DNA of 64,000 nt from Morella rubra (GCA_003952965.2 CM025851.1:21349357-21413356); one strand, 5' to 3'. Shown: positions 35,386 through 47,017, numbered from the stretch's first letter. Made by a program: numbers and translations. The notes: a model not told the origin generated them from the sequence alone.

Positions 35386-36227
35386 GTTGCTTCAAGAATC
35401 TCAAAGCTTCATGGTTTGAAAAGAGAACAAACTCCACACCAATAAGATAATGTTCCTAGTGCTGTAAAAACTTGAACAATTGCATATAACTCCTTATCAT
35501 AGGCTAAAAATATTTCAGCTTTGCATCGCCGAGTTTCTCATTGAAATAAGCAATAGATTTCCCTCCTTGCAAAAGAGCAACTCCTATGCCGACATTTGAC
35601 GAATTATACTCCACATGGAATGACTTTGAAAAACCTGGTAGTACTAGAATTGGTGCTTTAACTAGTTTGGACTTCAACTCTTGGAAACTACTTTCAACCT
35701 CATTGGTGCATTGAAATTCCTCTTCTTTAGAACATCCATCATTGGAGTAACAATGGTGCTGAAATATCGAATAAATCTTTTGTAAAATGATGCCAAACTA
35801 TGAAAGCTTCTCACATCAGTTATTAGAATTAAGCTTCTTCTGTTCCTTCAAGAATCTCAAAGCTTCATGGTCTTAAAATAGAACAAACTTTATACCAATA
35901 AGATAATGTTCCCACTGCCGTAAAGCTTGAACAATTGCATATGACTCATTATAAGTTGAATATTTCATTTTTGCATCACTAAGTTCCTCACTAAAATAAG
36001 CAACAAATTTTCCTCCTTACAAAAGAGCAGCTCCTATGTCGACATTTGATGCATCACACACCACTGGAATGGCTTAGAAAAATCTGGTAGTACTAGAACT
36101 TGTGCTTCAACAAGTTTGGATTTCAACTCTTGGAAACTATTTTCAGCTTCAATGCTCCATTGAAATTCCTTCTTCTTTAGAACGTCCATCATTGGAGCAA
36201 CAATGGTGCTGAAGTGTCAAATAAATC
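35386..36227. repeat. Tandem duplication of the RNase H segment, ~400-450 bp unit
   Basis: The phrases ttcaagaatctcaaagcttc, accaataagataatgttcc and ttggaaactattttcagc-like sequence appear in the same order at 35390-35820 and 35840-36225. One pol fragment therefore holds two RNase H cores. Confidence 0.8.
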
Positions 36228-36512
36228 TGTTAGCCTAAGGTTGCTCCTTGAGCTATCTAAGTCAGATTTTGATGATAACAAATGAGAAAATAACTTTGGA
36301 GTATTTTTAGAATATGTGGTTGTCAATCCACTATTCAATCGAGAGTATTGAATTATATTTAAATCTCTCTCAAGTTTATTATGCCCTACATTTGATTTAA
36401 ACACCATGACATGCACCTAAACTATTGTATTTTTCCTTGTAGGAGTTTTCGTGTTGAAATGGAAAGGATTGCATATCAAAAAGCACTGAAAATCTCCTTC
36501 TACCAAGATGGT

Positions 36513-36700
36513 GTCGACACATTATACAGCTGCCAGAATGCTTTGATGGTGTTGACACATGGGAAGTACAGTGTCGACACATGAGAAGATGGTGTCGACA
36601 CATGGTGAAGGAAGTGTCGACACATGCCACAGGCACCTACGAGTCAGTTTCAGACATGAAGATGGTGTTGACACATAGATATACATGTGTTGACACATGT
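36513..36700. repeat. TGTCGACACA motif cluster 4
   Basis: Four exact copies plus tgttgacaca variants lie in the LTR at 36228. Confidence 0.85.
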
Positions 36701-36912
36701 TGCAGGAACCCTGTTTTTAAAACGGTGACTCAGCATGCAAATCAAGACATTTGGCACCTAGGGCACCTCTCCAACATTTCAAAAAGGCCCTTGGGACCCC
36801 CAAGACTGAAGACCTATAAAGATAATATTATGGAGAGAGAAAAGGCATCTTTTGCATCTCTAGCATCATCAATTTTGACTTAGCCTCCAAAAGAAAGAAA
36901 AAAGTGTAAGAG

Positions 36913-38152
36913 TAATGCCCTAAAAATCATTTGAGTGAATAATAGTTATTTAGATATCACATGTTTAATTTTATTTATTGGGTAATATAATGTGACATAA
37001 GATGTTACATAGATATTATTGAGTGACATTGTAGAAAAGTCATGCCAATGATTAATGAATCAAAGGCGGGAAGTATGACTCTTCGGTTCCTTGTTCACTT
37101 GATGTTTTGTTCTAGACCAAGGTACATATTGATATACGATAGGTCTATTTAATAGGATGATGGACTTCGTCATTGAGGTAGTGACCTTAAGCAAACGAGT
37201 GGGTGCAATGTAAGAGTACATGCACTGAACGGATCAAATATGAATACCTTCTGGAAGTGATCACTGATGTTGAGAAGTATTCAACACAATTGGTTTATTG
37301 TATCCTTAGACCTGAGAGGTTTATATGGATCTATTTGTTGTGTACTTGTGCTTTGACCGAGTCATTTGGTGATATCTTTCTAGGTCAAAGATTTCAGATA
37401 ACGTTGGGTTTGTACATAATAAGTGAGTTTGTATAAATGCTCAATAAGAAATCCACCAGTCTCTTGATGAGGCAGTATATTCAATATATTGTATAAGGTT
37501 GGACTAGAAAAGAATCCATTGGGTATTTTGTGAAAATATTTTTCGAAATTAATATATATATTATATTATTTGTGAAATTGTTTTGGAAACAATTGATAGT
37601 CCAACGAGTTACAGATTGTGAATTGAGAATTATATAGTTAGGGACTTAATCGGTGATATATTCCGGTCCTATTAACTCATGTGGAATATAGTATGGTGGA
37701 AGGATAAATAAACGAATAATTGTTAGCAAAAGGGATTTCACAAATCAATCTCAAATACTCGGGGTAAATTGTGATATGTTAATGGACATGATCACAATTA
37801 GTAGAAGCCTAAAATTCGGAATAAAAGAATATAAGATAGTTAATGGAAAAAGAGTTTTTATGTGATCCTACGGATCTGAGATCCTTAACGATCCCACGCT
37901 ATATCACAGCTAGGGTTCAGAAAAAGACTATAAGATAGCTTTTTCTAGACAGTTGGCCATTATGACTTTAGAAACCCTGTGACGGTTGTGAGGCGTGGAA
38001 AGGAAGGAGGCAAAATATTTGGGCTGCTAAGTTGTGAAATCAAAGACTCAAGGTGTGAGATCAACAAGACCTGAAGATTATCGAAGATTGAAGATTCAAT
38101 TGCAGACAAAGTTAAGGATTGTTTGTCAGATCAAGTAAGTATAATTTTCCAT
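36913..38152 (+). mobile_element. ~1.24-kb insertion in the copia LTR (class uncertain)
   Basis: It begins taatgccctaaaaatcat and ends ..ttttccatagt. LTR sequence is continuous once it is removed (compare the complement of 40411-40470). The flanks taagag and caaaag may be a worn target duplication. A diverged copy in opposite orientation lies at 2600-3450. No coding domain is seen. It could be an LTR or TRIM-like non-autonomous element, but the terminal dinucleotides are not clearly TG..CA. Confidence 0.65.
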
Positions 38153-38531
38153 AGTCAAAAGAACAAAGCTACACGTTTCCCAAGGGATTTGCTACTTTCT
38201 TGCTGCCATCACAATCAAATCTTGTCTTCTAGCCATTTATTGAGGATTGTATTTGCTGATTTAGCTTTTAGAGCTATTGTTTATCATTCCTATCTTTAAT
38301 ACATTGAAAAACCTTAAAGTGTGGGATACACTTGGGCCTACTCGTGAGGATCAAAGAAATCTCATAGGCTTTGAGATTTGTGGTTCGAGTTGAAGAGTGA
38401 GCTCGGTAAAACTCTTGTAATAGTTACTTAGCACCTGGAAGCTAAGTTGTAAACACTATTGGATTATAATAGAGAAGTCCAAGGAAGGTAATAACCTTGG
38501 GGGTGGACGTAGGCGAGTCTTAGCCAAACCA

Positions 38532-39821
38532 CCTGTCATACCCCGAGCTTATAGCATAACTTGCATATTGTCTATGATATATTGTTTGTGATTAGTAGTG
38601 CATTAGGGGGTACTTAGTGACTAAGTGAGATTATTAGTACTTGATGAACTAAGTTCAAAACCTTGATTAGGACATGATTTAATGAGATTTAGAGTTTGCA
38701 TGCAACTATGTTATTGTTATGGATGATGAGGAGCACGTATTGAATCAATTTAATTTTTTAAGCTAGTAGGATGTTTTTGTCTCGAAAATTGAACCACATG
38801 ATTTTATTCTTTTAATATGTTGGGAGTTATCCACGAGTTTATGGTTAAATTTGGAGACTTTTTATTTTTTGGAGCAAGTAGGTTGATTAATGGAAGCAAG
38901 TAGGTTGTTTAGCGATCATCGGTAGATTAGTGAAGCGATTAGTAAGACTTAGCCATTAAGCAATGAGAATTTTGGCTGCCCTAGAGAGTGACACATGTGA
39001 GGGCTAGATAGCACGACAAATGAAAGCTAAAAGCACGACAAATCGAGCTAGAAAGCACAACGAAAAAGGCTATACCTAGGTAGCTCGAGGTGTCGACCAC
39101 CAGTGGACCTAGGTGGCGACTCACCTAAGCTATAGAGAGAATTCGGCCATAGGTGTGCTCAGCAGCAGCTTGGGGTTGCTGGGTGTCGTTGCAAGGTCGA
39201 AGTAGCCTTTTGAGTCACCGGAGCTAGTCGGACACGTGTCGTGATGTGATGAACTGAGCTTGCCTATAAATAAGGGGTCCGGCCATTTAAACTTACACCA
39301 TCTCATTAGCAAATTGTGGGTTAAGCTTCAGATTAGTAGTGAAGTGAAGTAGAAGGTGGAAGGAAGAAAGTTTTTAGTGAAGTTTAGCAAAGATCCAAAC
39401 TCGATTAGAGGTAAAGTTTAGTTGGTTATCTTTGATTTCAAAATTTTCAAGATGATTGTGTGAATCTCTTGTATTTCTTATTCTAGCATCTTTTGATGTT
39501 ATTAGCATTTTTCATATTCATTGTGTTTTTCATGTTCTTGACGAAGAACAAGCTCGTTCTTTCGAAAAAGTATCATTTTCAAAGTTTGATTCGTTTTCAA
39601 GTTGTTTTTCAACTTTGATCCGTTTCTTTTGAAAATTATTTCCAAAAGTTGTTTTTTCAAAGCTTAAATATATTTCTTTTGAATATTTCTTCTGATTTCA
39701 ATACTTTTTATGTCAAAATTAGTATTTTCTACGTGGTGATTAAGCCGTTTTTAACCGAGAAATCAAAGTGTTGTTTTTTCCTTCACAACACTTTCCTTTG
39801 AGAAATGTTTTATAATGTTTG
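38532..39821 (+). mobile_element. Gypsy LTR (TGTCATACCCCGAG family), copy 3, truncated
   Basis: It starts TGTCATACCCCGAGCTTATA and is colinear with the minus strand of 22827-25277 from that copy's start. It is cut at about 39821, in the middle of the ..gttttataatgtt block, so the 3' ~1 kb is missing. The junction continues directly into gypsy RT sequence of a different element. Confidence 0.75.
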
Positions 39822-39888
39822 ATGGCATGAAGATGGATGATGAAAAAGTAAAGGTTATTCTTGATTGGCATCATTTTACAGAAGATTT
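39822..39888 (+). pseudogene. Ty3/gypsy RT fragment, inverted relative to 34616-36227
   Basis: It reads GMKMDDEKVKVILDW, the conserved segment at the end of gypsy RT, then with a small deletion and frameshift ..ggcatcattttacagaagattt. That last stretch is the complement of 35768-35789 in the neighbouring fragment, so both come from the same gypsy family. It stops exactly at a copia LTR edge. Confidence 0.75.
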
Positions 39889-41085
39889 TGTGATTCTAAA
39901 TAGCAACCCAAAGGGGGGTGAATTGAGTTTAACAAAATATTAGACTTTTTTCGATAAAAACGTAGATCTGAAAAATACTTAATGGTATACAAAACGAACA
40001 ATAAATGATAGCAATAAAGTAAGAGAGATAAGGAAGAGAGAGAACACCGTGATTTTTAGGTAGTTCAGCGAAGACTTGCCTATGTCTACCCCCAAGGTTA
40101 TTGCCATCCTTGGGCTTCTCCACAACAATCCAATAGTGTTCACAACTTAGCTTTCGAGTGCTAAGTAACCATTACAAGAGTTTTTTGAGCTCACTCTTCA
40201 ACTTGAACACAAATCTCAAAGCCTATGAGATTTCTTCAATCCGCATGGGTAGGCCCAAGTGTATCCCACACTTAAAGGTTTTTCAAACGTTAAAGATAGG
40301 AATGATAAACAATAGCTCTAAAAGCTAGATCAGCAAATTCAATGCTCAATAAATGGCTAGAAGACAAGATCTGATAGTGATGGTAGCAAGAAAGTAGCAG
40401 ATCTCTTGGGAAAATGTAGCTTTGTTCTTTTGCGCTTTTTTCTCTCTTTTGGAGGCTAGGTCAAGATTGATGATGCTAGAGATGCAAAAGATGTATTTTC
40501 TCTCTCCATAAGGTTGTCTTTATAGGTCTTCAGTCTTGGGGGTCCAAGGGCCTTTTTGGAATGTTGGAGAGGTGCCTAAGTGCCACAACGTCTAAATTTG
40601 CATGCTGAGTCACCGTTTTAAAAATAGGGTTCCCGCAAAATGTGTTGACACATATATGCCTATGTGTCGACACCATCTTCAAGTCCAGAATTGATTAGCA
40701 GGTGCCTATGGCATGTATCAACACTTATCTTCTCATGTGTCGACACTGTGCTTCACATGTGTCGACACCATCAAAATGACATTCTGCTGTTGTGCAATGT
40801 GTCAACACCATCTTGGCAAAAGAGATTTTCAGTGCTTTTTGATATGCAATCCTTTCCATTTCAACACAAAACTCTTACAATGAAAAATACAATAGTTTAG
40901 GTGCATGCCATGGTGTTTAAATCAAATATAGGGCATAATAAATTGAGAGAGATTTAAATACAATTGAGTACTCTCGATTGAATAGTGGATTGACAACACG
41001 ATTATAAAAATACTCCAAAGCTATTTTTCATTTGTTATCATCAAAATCGAAGTTAGATAGCTCAAGGAGCAACCTTGGGCTAACA
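39889..41085 (-). mobile_element. 3' LTR of copia element B
   Basis: Read on the minus strand it begins TGTTAGCCCAAGGTTGCTCC at 41085 and ends ..GGGTTGCTATTTAGAATCACA at 39889, 1,197 bp. It contains TGTCGACAC motifs and the conserved cttgggggtaga block. Confidence 0.88.
40640..40812. repeat. TGTCGACACA motif cluster 5
   Basis: Three exact TGTCGACAC copies plus tgttgacaca, tatcaacac and tgtcaacac variants lie in the LTR of element B. Confidence 0.85.
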
Positions 41086-41102
41086 ATCTCCCCTTTTTAT
41101 GA
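41086..41102 (-). promoter_or_regulatory. Polypurine tract, copia element B
   Basis: The minus strand reads ataaaaaggggagat immediately before the LTR start, the same arrangement as at 14990. Confidence 0.85.
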
Positions 41103-41589
41103 TGACAAATTTCTTTTTAAAGATCTTTGCAAAGAAAACAAAAAGCTCCCCCTGAGAACAAGCAAGGTTTTTCAAAATGGTTTGTTGCAAAGAGCTTTGG
41201 ATTTTTAGAAAATTTTGCAAGAGTCTCCTTTGTATTTAAAGGTTTCCAAAAAATTTTAAACTTGTTAAAAACACTTCTATATCATCCTCCAAACTTCTCA
41301 AACTCCAAATATGATCTCAGATCACAAACACTTCAATATTCTTCAAATAATCAGGAGTTTAGAGTTTAGGAAGTACTACCTTAATGTCAATGACGAAGCT
41401 TTGCAAATTGGAGATAATAAATATCAAATAAGATACAATTTGCATTCAGAGTTAAGTAAGGATAGAAAGAATAATATGCAAACTCATCCATAACAATGTA
41501 GTTATATACCAATCAAGTCAAACAATTACAATGATATATGAAAAATGAAATGGAATGTTTTCTACAAGTCTAAGAGTACGACAATATTA

Positions 41590-43032
41590 CATATACTTCT
41601 CCCCCTTTAGCATCATAAAAAAGAGAGGGAGGGTAATGCGATATCTGTGAAGGAAAGTTGTCCATGAAAGACTGAACCATCTGACCCGATTCTCAACACT
41701 AGGTCGAAGATCTCTGTCCTTATTGATGAAGATGTCACATGTCTGAGTAACATCTGAAGCTGTGTTCGAAACCAGATTAATCATCTCATCCTCAGTCATT
41801 GTCAACTCGACCATCTTCGTAATGAATGATGAGGGGAGCAAACTTCACAAGTGATGATCTCCAAATCAGAAGTGTGAGACTTCAGAAGGGATTTGATCTC
41901 CTCAAACCCCGCTCACATGTCTGAATGCACTGAAAACACCTGATCCTTGAGATTCATAACTGAGGCTTCCAGGAGAGCAAACCTAGTCTCATGAGATTCA
42001 TAACTGAACGTCCTGCAGCTGGTGTACGTTGAGTACGTGGAGAGGCTGCAACTGGAACATCACCATCTGATCTATCCTCAGCCACTAGTTCCACTTCCCA
42101 TGGATCTTCTTCTTCAGCTTCCTCTTGAACTTCCTAAGGAGTAGCCATTGCCTTCTTCACCCACTCATCATCCTCATTTTGAACAAAGCCCATAAGCCTT
42201 AAAGTCTTCTGATTATATTCCTGTGAGACCTTAGGCTTCTCCCTTTCTTCTCCATTTGTCTCAACATCATGCAAATAAAAAATATGAGTAAACAACATCC
42301 CATAAGGCAATCCTTGCCTCTTATTCTCATATGCAACCTTCATGTGATTCAATAAGAAGTGGCCAAGATTCATTTGGTGCCTCGTAATCAAACAATACAT
42401 CACAAACAAATCCAGAAACATAACGTACTCAAATTTCTCTGTCCTAGGGAGTATGATGTTGCAAACCATATGACGTAATAATCTTCTATGAACATTGAAA
42501 TCACTTGCAACAAGTTTTATAATCTCATCCAGACTAGGGTCATCTAAAATAACCCGTAGTATCTCAATGGGCTCCACATCAGATTTCTCTGTCCATGTGT
42601 ATGACTTAAAGAATTTCACCCCTGAATTAGGGAAAAGGGCTACAGAATTCAAAGCATCTACAGATAGATTCACTTATTTCCCTCTTACAAAACTCTATGC
42701 AATCTCAGAGACATTAAATACAACATTAGCATAAGCTAGTTTAACCAAGTACGAAAAAGAATCACACTTCAACCTAATAAAATATGACTAGCCCTGAGCA
42801 TCAAATAACTCCTGAAAATCAAACTTATTCTCTGTAAACCATTGCAATAGTACCCAATGACCAGAGATTACCTTGCGCTGACAAAAATGTCGATTGAATC
42901 GTTGTTGATCAATCCCAGTGCAAAAGATTGGAAGCTCAGAGGGTGTAAATGAGTCCCCATCTCTTCTAACTTGCTCCTATTCCTTGAAGACTCTCCATGG
43001 TCGAATACTCTCTTGCGTCTGCCACTAGACAT
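41590..43032 (-). pseudogene. Extra ORF downstream of copia pol (PF20167-like), copy B
   Basis: ATG at 43032 (MSSGRRKRVFDHGESS). The longest open part is 42673-42134, with PNSGVKFFKSYTW, VEPIEILRVILDD, HRRLLRHMVCNIILPR, a hydrophobic 'FLDLFVMYCLITRHQMN' stretch and QGLPYGMLFTHIF. These match the plant putative transposon protein domain (PF20167) and copy A in order. The upstream part (42900-42680) has the ISGHWVLLQWFTEN block with stops. An acidic segment and a helical C-terminal segment (41841-41590) follow. The full protein would have been about 450-480 residues. Its role in the element is unknown; position after pol recalls env-like ORFs, but I see no signal peptide or clear transmembrane pair. 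Confidence 0.7.
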
Positions 43033-43312
43033 CTCGAATGAAGAAGTTTAGGGTTTTCTATGGAGGAGAGGGAGAAGAATAAGTGTTCTGTGGTGGAGGA
43101 GAGGAGAGTTTGTGAGATTTAGGGCATAGGAGAGGGAGGAGCTTGAGTTCGGCAGTGAGAAGAGGTTCGGCTTGGGAAGTTTTGGAAAATAGAGAGAAAT
43201 AAGTTCTAGGACTGTGGGAGTTAAGTAAATGAGGTGTCGACTCAATAACGTAAAGAAATTAATGAGAGCAAATGAATCGACGTTTTAAAAAACTGTTCAG
43301 TTGAAACATGTG

Positions 43313-43530
43313 TCGACACATATGAAAACATGTGTCAATACATTGCATATGCACAGGATTATGTGTCGACACATGTTTTCAAACATGTGTCGACACTTGC
43401 TTAATAGACTTCTACAGGAATTGCAAGTGTGTCGATACATGGTTGAAAAATGTCGACACATATAATTCCAAAGAAAACAGTCAAGCAAGTCCAGAAGTGT
43501 CGACACTTGAAAACTCAAGTGCTGACACAT
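43313..43530. repeat. TGTCGACAC motif cluster 6 (between pol and extra ORF, copy B)
   Basis: Five exact TGTCGACAC copies plus tgtcaatac, tgtcgatac and tgctgacac variants lie in the same relative place as cluster 2 in copy A. Confidence 0.85.
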
Positions 43531-43652
43531 GACATGCAAATGTGTAAAACAACATGTTTTCAATCAGAAAATGTATGATGCAAACTGATTACGCATAAAA
43601 ACATATTATAACCTCAAAAATGATCCAACCAACACACAAACGATATAATAAG

Positions 43653-44939
43653 TGTTAGCCCAAGGTTTCTCCTTGAGCTATTTATCTAGATTTTGATGAT
43701 AACAAACCAGCAAATAGCTTTGGAATATTTTTAGGATACGTGGTTGTCAATCCACTATTCATTCAAGAGTGCTCAATTGTATTTATATCTCTCTTTAATT
43801 CATAATGCCCTATATTTTATCTAAACACCATGGCTTGCATCTAAACTATTATATTTTTCATTGTAGGAGTTTTCGTGTTGAAATGGAATAGATTGGATAT
43901 CAAAAAAGCACTGAAAAACTCTATCTACCAATATGGTGTCGACACATAGCACAAAAGACAGATTGTCATTTCGATGGTGTCGACACATGGGAAGTACAGT
44001 GTCGACACATATGAAGGTGGTGTCAACAAATGGTGAAGGAAATGTCGACACATGTCACAGGCACCTACGAGCAAGTTCTAGACTCGATGAAGGTGTTGAC
44101 ACATAGGCATGTATGTGTTAACATATGTTGCAGGAACTCTATTTTTTTAAAAAGACGCCTCAGCTTGCGAATCAAGACGTTGTGGCTCTTGGAGCACCTT
44201 TCCAACATTCGAAAAAGGCCTTTAAGACCCCTCAAGACTGAAGACCTATGAAGGGAACCTTAAGGAGAGAGAAAAGAGATCTTTTGCACATCTTTCGCCT
44301 CTCTACATCATCAATTTTGACCTAGACCTCAAAAAGTGAGAGAAAAGCGCAAAAGACAAGGGCTGCACGTTTTCCAAGAGATCTGGTCTGTCATTGCTGT
44401 CATCATCATCAGATCTTGTCTTGTAACCATTTATTGAGCTTTGTTTTGCTGATCTAGCTTTGAGAGCTATTGTTTATTCATTCCTATCATTAAACTTTGA
44501 GAAACCTTTTGAGTGTGGGATACACTTGGCCTACCTGTGAGGATAGAAGAAATCTCATAGGCTTTGAGATTTGTGTACGAGTTGAAGAGTGAGCTCAGAA
44601 AAACTCTTGTAATGGTCACTTAGCACCCGAAAACTAAGTTTTATACACTATTGGAGTATAGTGGAGAAGCCCAAGGAAGGCAATAGCCTTGGGGGTGGAC
44701 TAGGCAAGTCTTGTCCGAACCACTTAAAAATAGTGCCATTATCTCTTTTCTTTACTCTTTACATTATCGTTATGATTTATTGCTATATTTAGCTATAGCA
44801 TTAAACATATTCAGATCTGCATTTTTATTCGTTAAAAAGGAGTATTTTTCAGATCTGGCTCTTTATCAAAAAAGGGCTAAGTTTTTGATAAACCCAATTC
44901 ACCCCCCCTCTGGGGTTGATATTTATATTTGGACTTACA
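43653..44939 (+). mobile_element. Solo LTR of the copia family nested in element B
   Basis: It starts TGTTAGCCCAAGGTTTCTCC at 43653 and ends ..ATTTGGACTTACA at 44939, 1,287 bp, on the opposite strand to its host. A perfect 5-bp target duplication, ataag, flanks it (43648-43652 and 44940-44944). Host element sequence is continuous across it when compared with 12300-12340 in copy A. Confidence 0.92.
43935..44125. repeat. TGTCGACACA motif cluster 7
   Basis: Four exact copies plus tgtcaacaaa and tgttgacaca variants lie inside the solo LTR. Confidence 0.85.
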
Positions 44940-44963
44940 ATAAGTAGTTCATATGAAAAATAA

Positions 44964-47017
44964 TCATTTGGAGGGGAAACGCAGACCGATCTCTTGACGA
45001 AAGATGTAGAAACGATCCTCATTGAGAGGTTTCGTGAATATATCAGCAAGTTGAAGATTGTGCTTACAAACTCAAGTATAATGTCACTCTTTCGAGCATA
45101 ATCATGCAAAAAATTATGCTTGATCTCGATAGATTTAGTCCTAGAGTGCTGAATGGGGTTTTTAGAAAGGTTTATAGGCACTCGTGTTGTCACACTTAAT
45201 CGGGATGAGAGAAAAATAAAGATTAAAATCTTCTAGTTGTTGTTTTATCCACAATATTTGTGTGCAACAGTTACCAATAGCAATATACTCAACATCTATA
45301 GTTGATAATGCCATAACATTTTGTTTCTTACAAAACCACGACACTAGAGATGGGACAAGAAACTAACACACACTACTAGTACTTTTTCTATTAATTTTGC
45401 AACTGGCATACTCAGCATTCAAGTATCCTTGCAAATTAAATTCAACACTTTTTGGATAAAACAGAACCAAGATCTTGTGTGCCAATAAGGTAACGAAATA
45501 TTCTCTTAATCGCAAGGAGATCAGACCCCTTAGGGCAAGACTGAAATCTCGCACACATGAACACACTAAATATGATATCAGGTCTACTCGCAGTAAGGTA
45601 AAGTAAAGAGCCAATCATACCTCGATACCTCGTTTGGTCAACGTATTTACCCTTTTCATCCTTTTCCATTTTGGTTGATGGACTCATTGATGTACCCATC
45701 GGTTTTGAGTTGTTGATCCCAAATCTTTTGTATAGGTCTCTTGTGTATATTGCCTAGTTTATGAAGATGCCCTTATGATTTTGCTTAATTTGAAGCCCGA
45801 GAAAGTAATTAAATTCTCCCATGAGGCTCATCTCGTAACTCTCCTATGAGGCTTATCTCGAATTCACCTTTCATGACTTTGGAAAATTCTTCACAAAGAA
45901 ACTCGTTAGTAAACCAAAAATGATATCATCAACATATATTTGAATGATAAGTAATTCATTTTCCTTTTCCTCAGTAAAGAGAGTGGTATCAATAATATCT
46001 CGTGAAAATCCATTTTCAATAAGGAATGAACTCAATCATTCATACTGTGCCCGAGGTGCTTGCTTCAAGCCATATAATGCTTTTGTGAGCTTGAACACAT
46101 TGTGTGGTAGCTTTTCGTCTTAAAATCAAGGAGGTTGTTCTACATACACTTTCTCATAAAGATAACCATTAAGAAATGCACATTTCACATCCATTTGAAA
46201 TAATTTGAAATCTTTAAAAATGCAAAGGCAAGCAACATGTGAATAGATTCTAAACAAGCAATAGGTGCAAAGGTCTCATCAAAATCGATTTCATATTCTT
46301 GATTATAACCTTGGGCTACCAACCTTGCCTTGTTCCTTACCACAATCCCAGATTCATCCATTTTGTTTTGAAAAACCCATTTAGTACGAATAACTGGATG
46401 ATCTTTGAGTCTAGGAACTAGATGCCATACCTGATTTTTTTTTTCAAACTATTTTAGTTCATCCTCCATGGCATGGATCCAACTTTCATCATCTTTTGCC
46501 TCAGAAATATTTTTTTGCTCAATTTGAGAAAGTAAAGCAAAATTATTAGCTTGATTATAAGAAGAGCAAGTTCTCACCCCTTTCTCCACATTACCAATTA
46601 CTTGATTGATAGAATGATTTCTGACAAACTTCCAAGCCTTTAGTAGATTGTTATTACCTTGAGGCATTTCTTCTTCAAGATCATGTACATCTTGCTCTTG
46701 TGGATGAGAAACTTCCTTTTCTTCACTTGTAGCTGGTTTCTCACCTTCTTTTTCAAGATCTACAACATTATTGTCATCTCTTTTCATGAAAACGTTAGAT
46801 TCATCAAATACCACAAGAATAAATTTCTCAACTACCAAAGTTCTTTTATTAAACACACGATAAGCTTTACTGGAAATAGAATAACCAAGAAATATACCTT
46901 CATCAGCTTTCGCATCAACCTTACCCAAGTTTTCTTTGTTGTTGTTGAGAATGAAACACTTACAACCAAACACATGAAAATAGCCAATGTTTCTTGACTT
47001 CGATTGTCTTCAAACAC
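44964..47017 (-). pseudogene. Copia pol: integrase tail, reverse transcriptase, RNase H
   Basis: Minus-strand order: integrase C-terminal segment from about 47017 (GCKCFILNNN, DEGIFLGYS, SKAYRVFN). A low-complexity linker leads to WIHAMEDELK (46450). RT follows, with the fingers block, the ALYGLKQAPRA motif (46060) and the catalytic IYVDDIIFG motif (45930). The connection is MIGSLLYLTASRPDI (45600), then RNase H with ALSTIDVEYIA (45320) and the C-terminal FTKPL segment, ending in a stop at 44964. Protease and the integrase catalytic core are missing upstream. Stops and frameshifts are scattered. The product would be a copia-type polyprotein; this copy is dead. Confidence 0.88.

Larger units (their letters stand above)
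34616..36227 (-). pseudogene. Ty3/gypsy pol fragment: RNase H and integrase
   Basis: Minus-strand order from 36227 downward: the RT-RNase H connection (MMDVLKKKEFQW), then an RNase H block with VVCDASN (36050), EHYLIG and HEALRFLK (35880). This RNase H segment is repeated at 35822-35380. A linker (RLHSLLKTFCYE) leads to the integrase H2C2 zinc-binding segment (LLINGCLFKGNQLC, EELHIGGLDGYFGRDK at 34840-34990). The start of the catalytic core follows (VLVVVNRFSKLAHFIA at 34646-34694). Stops and frameshifts are frequent. The upstream RT lies in inverted orientation at 39822-39888. It has no function now. Confidence 0.85.
36228..38531 (+). mobile_element. Copia LTR interrupted by an insertion and truncated at 38531
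   Basis: It starts TGTTAGCCTAAGGTTGCTCC at 36228 right after gypsy pol. LTR sequence runs to about 36912, resumes near 38153 (caaaagaacaaagctacac), and stops at 38531 after cttagccaaaccacc, where a gypsy LTR begins. The final ~250 bp of the LTR are absent. The left flank, aaatc, is the complement of the gattt flanking the LTR at 39889. Confidence 0.8.
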
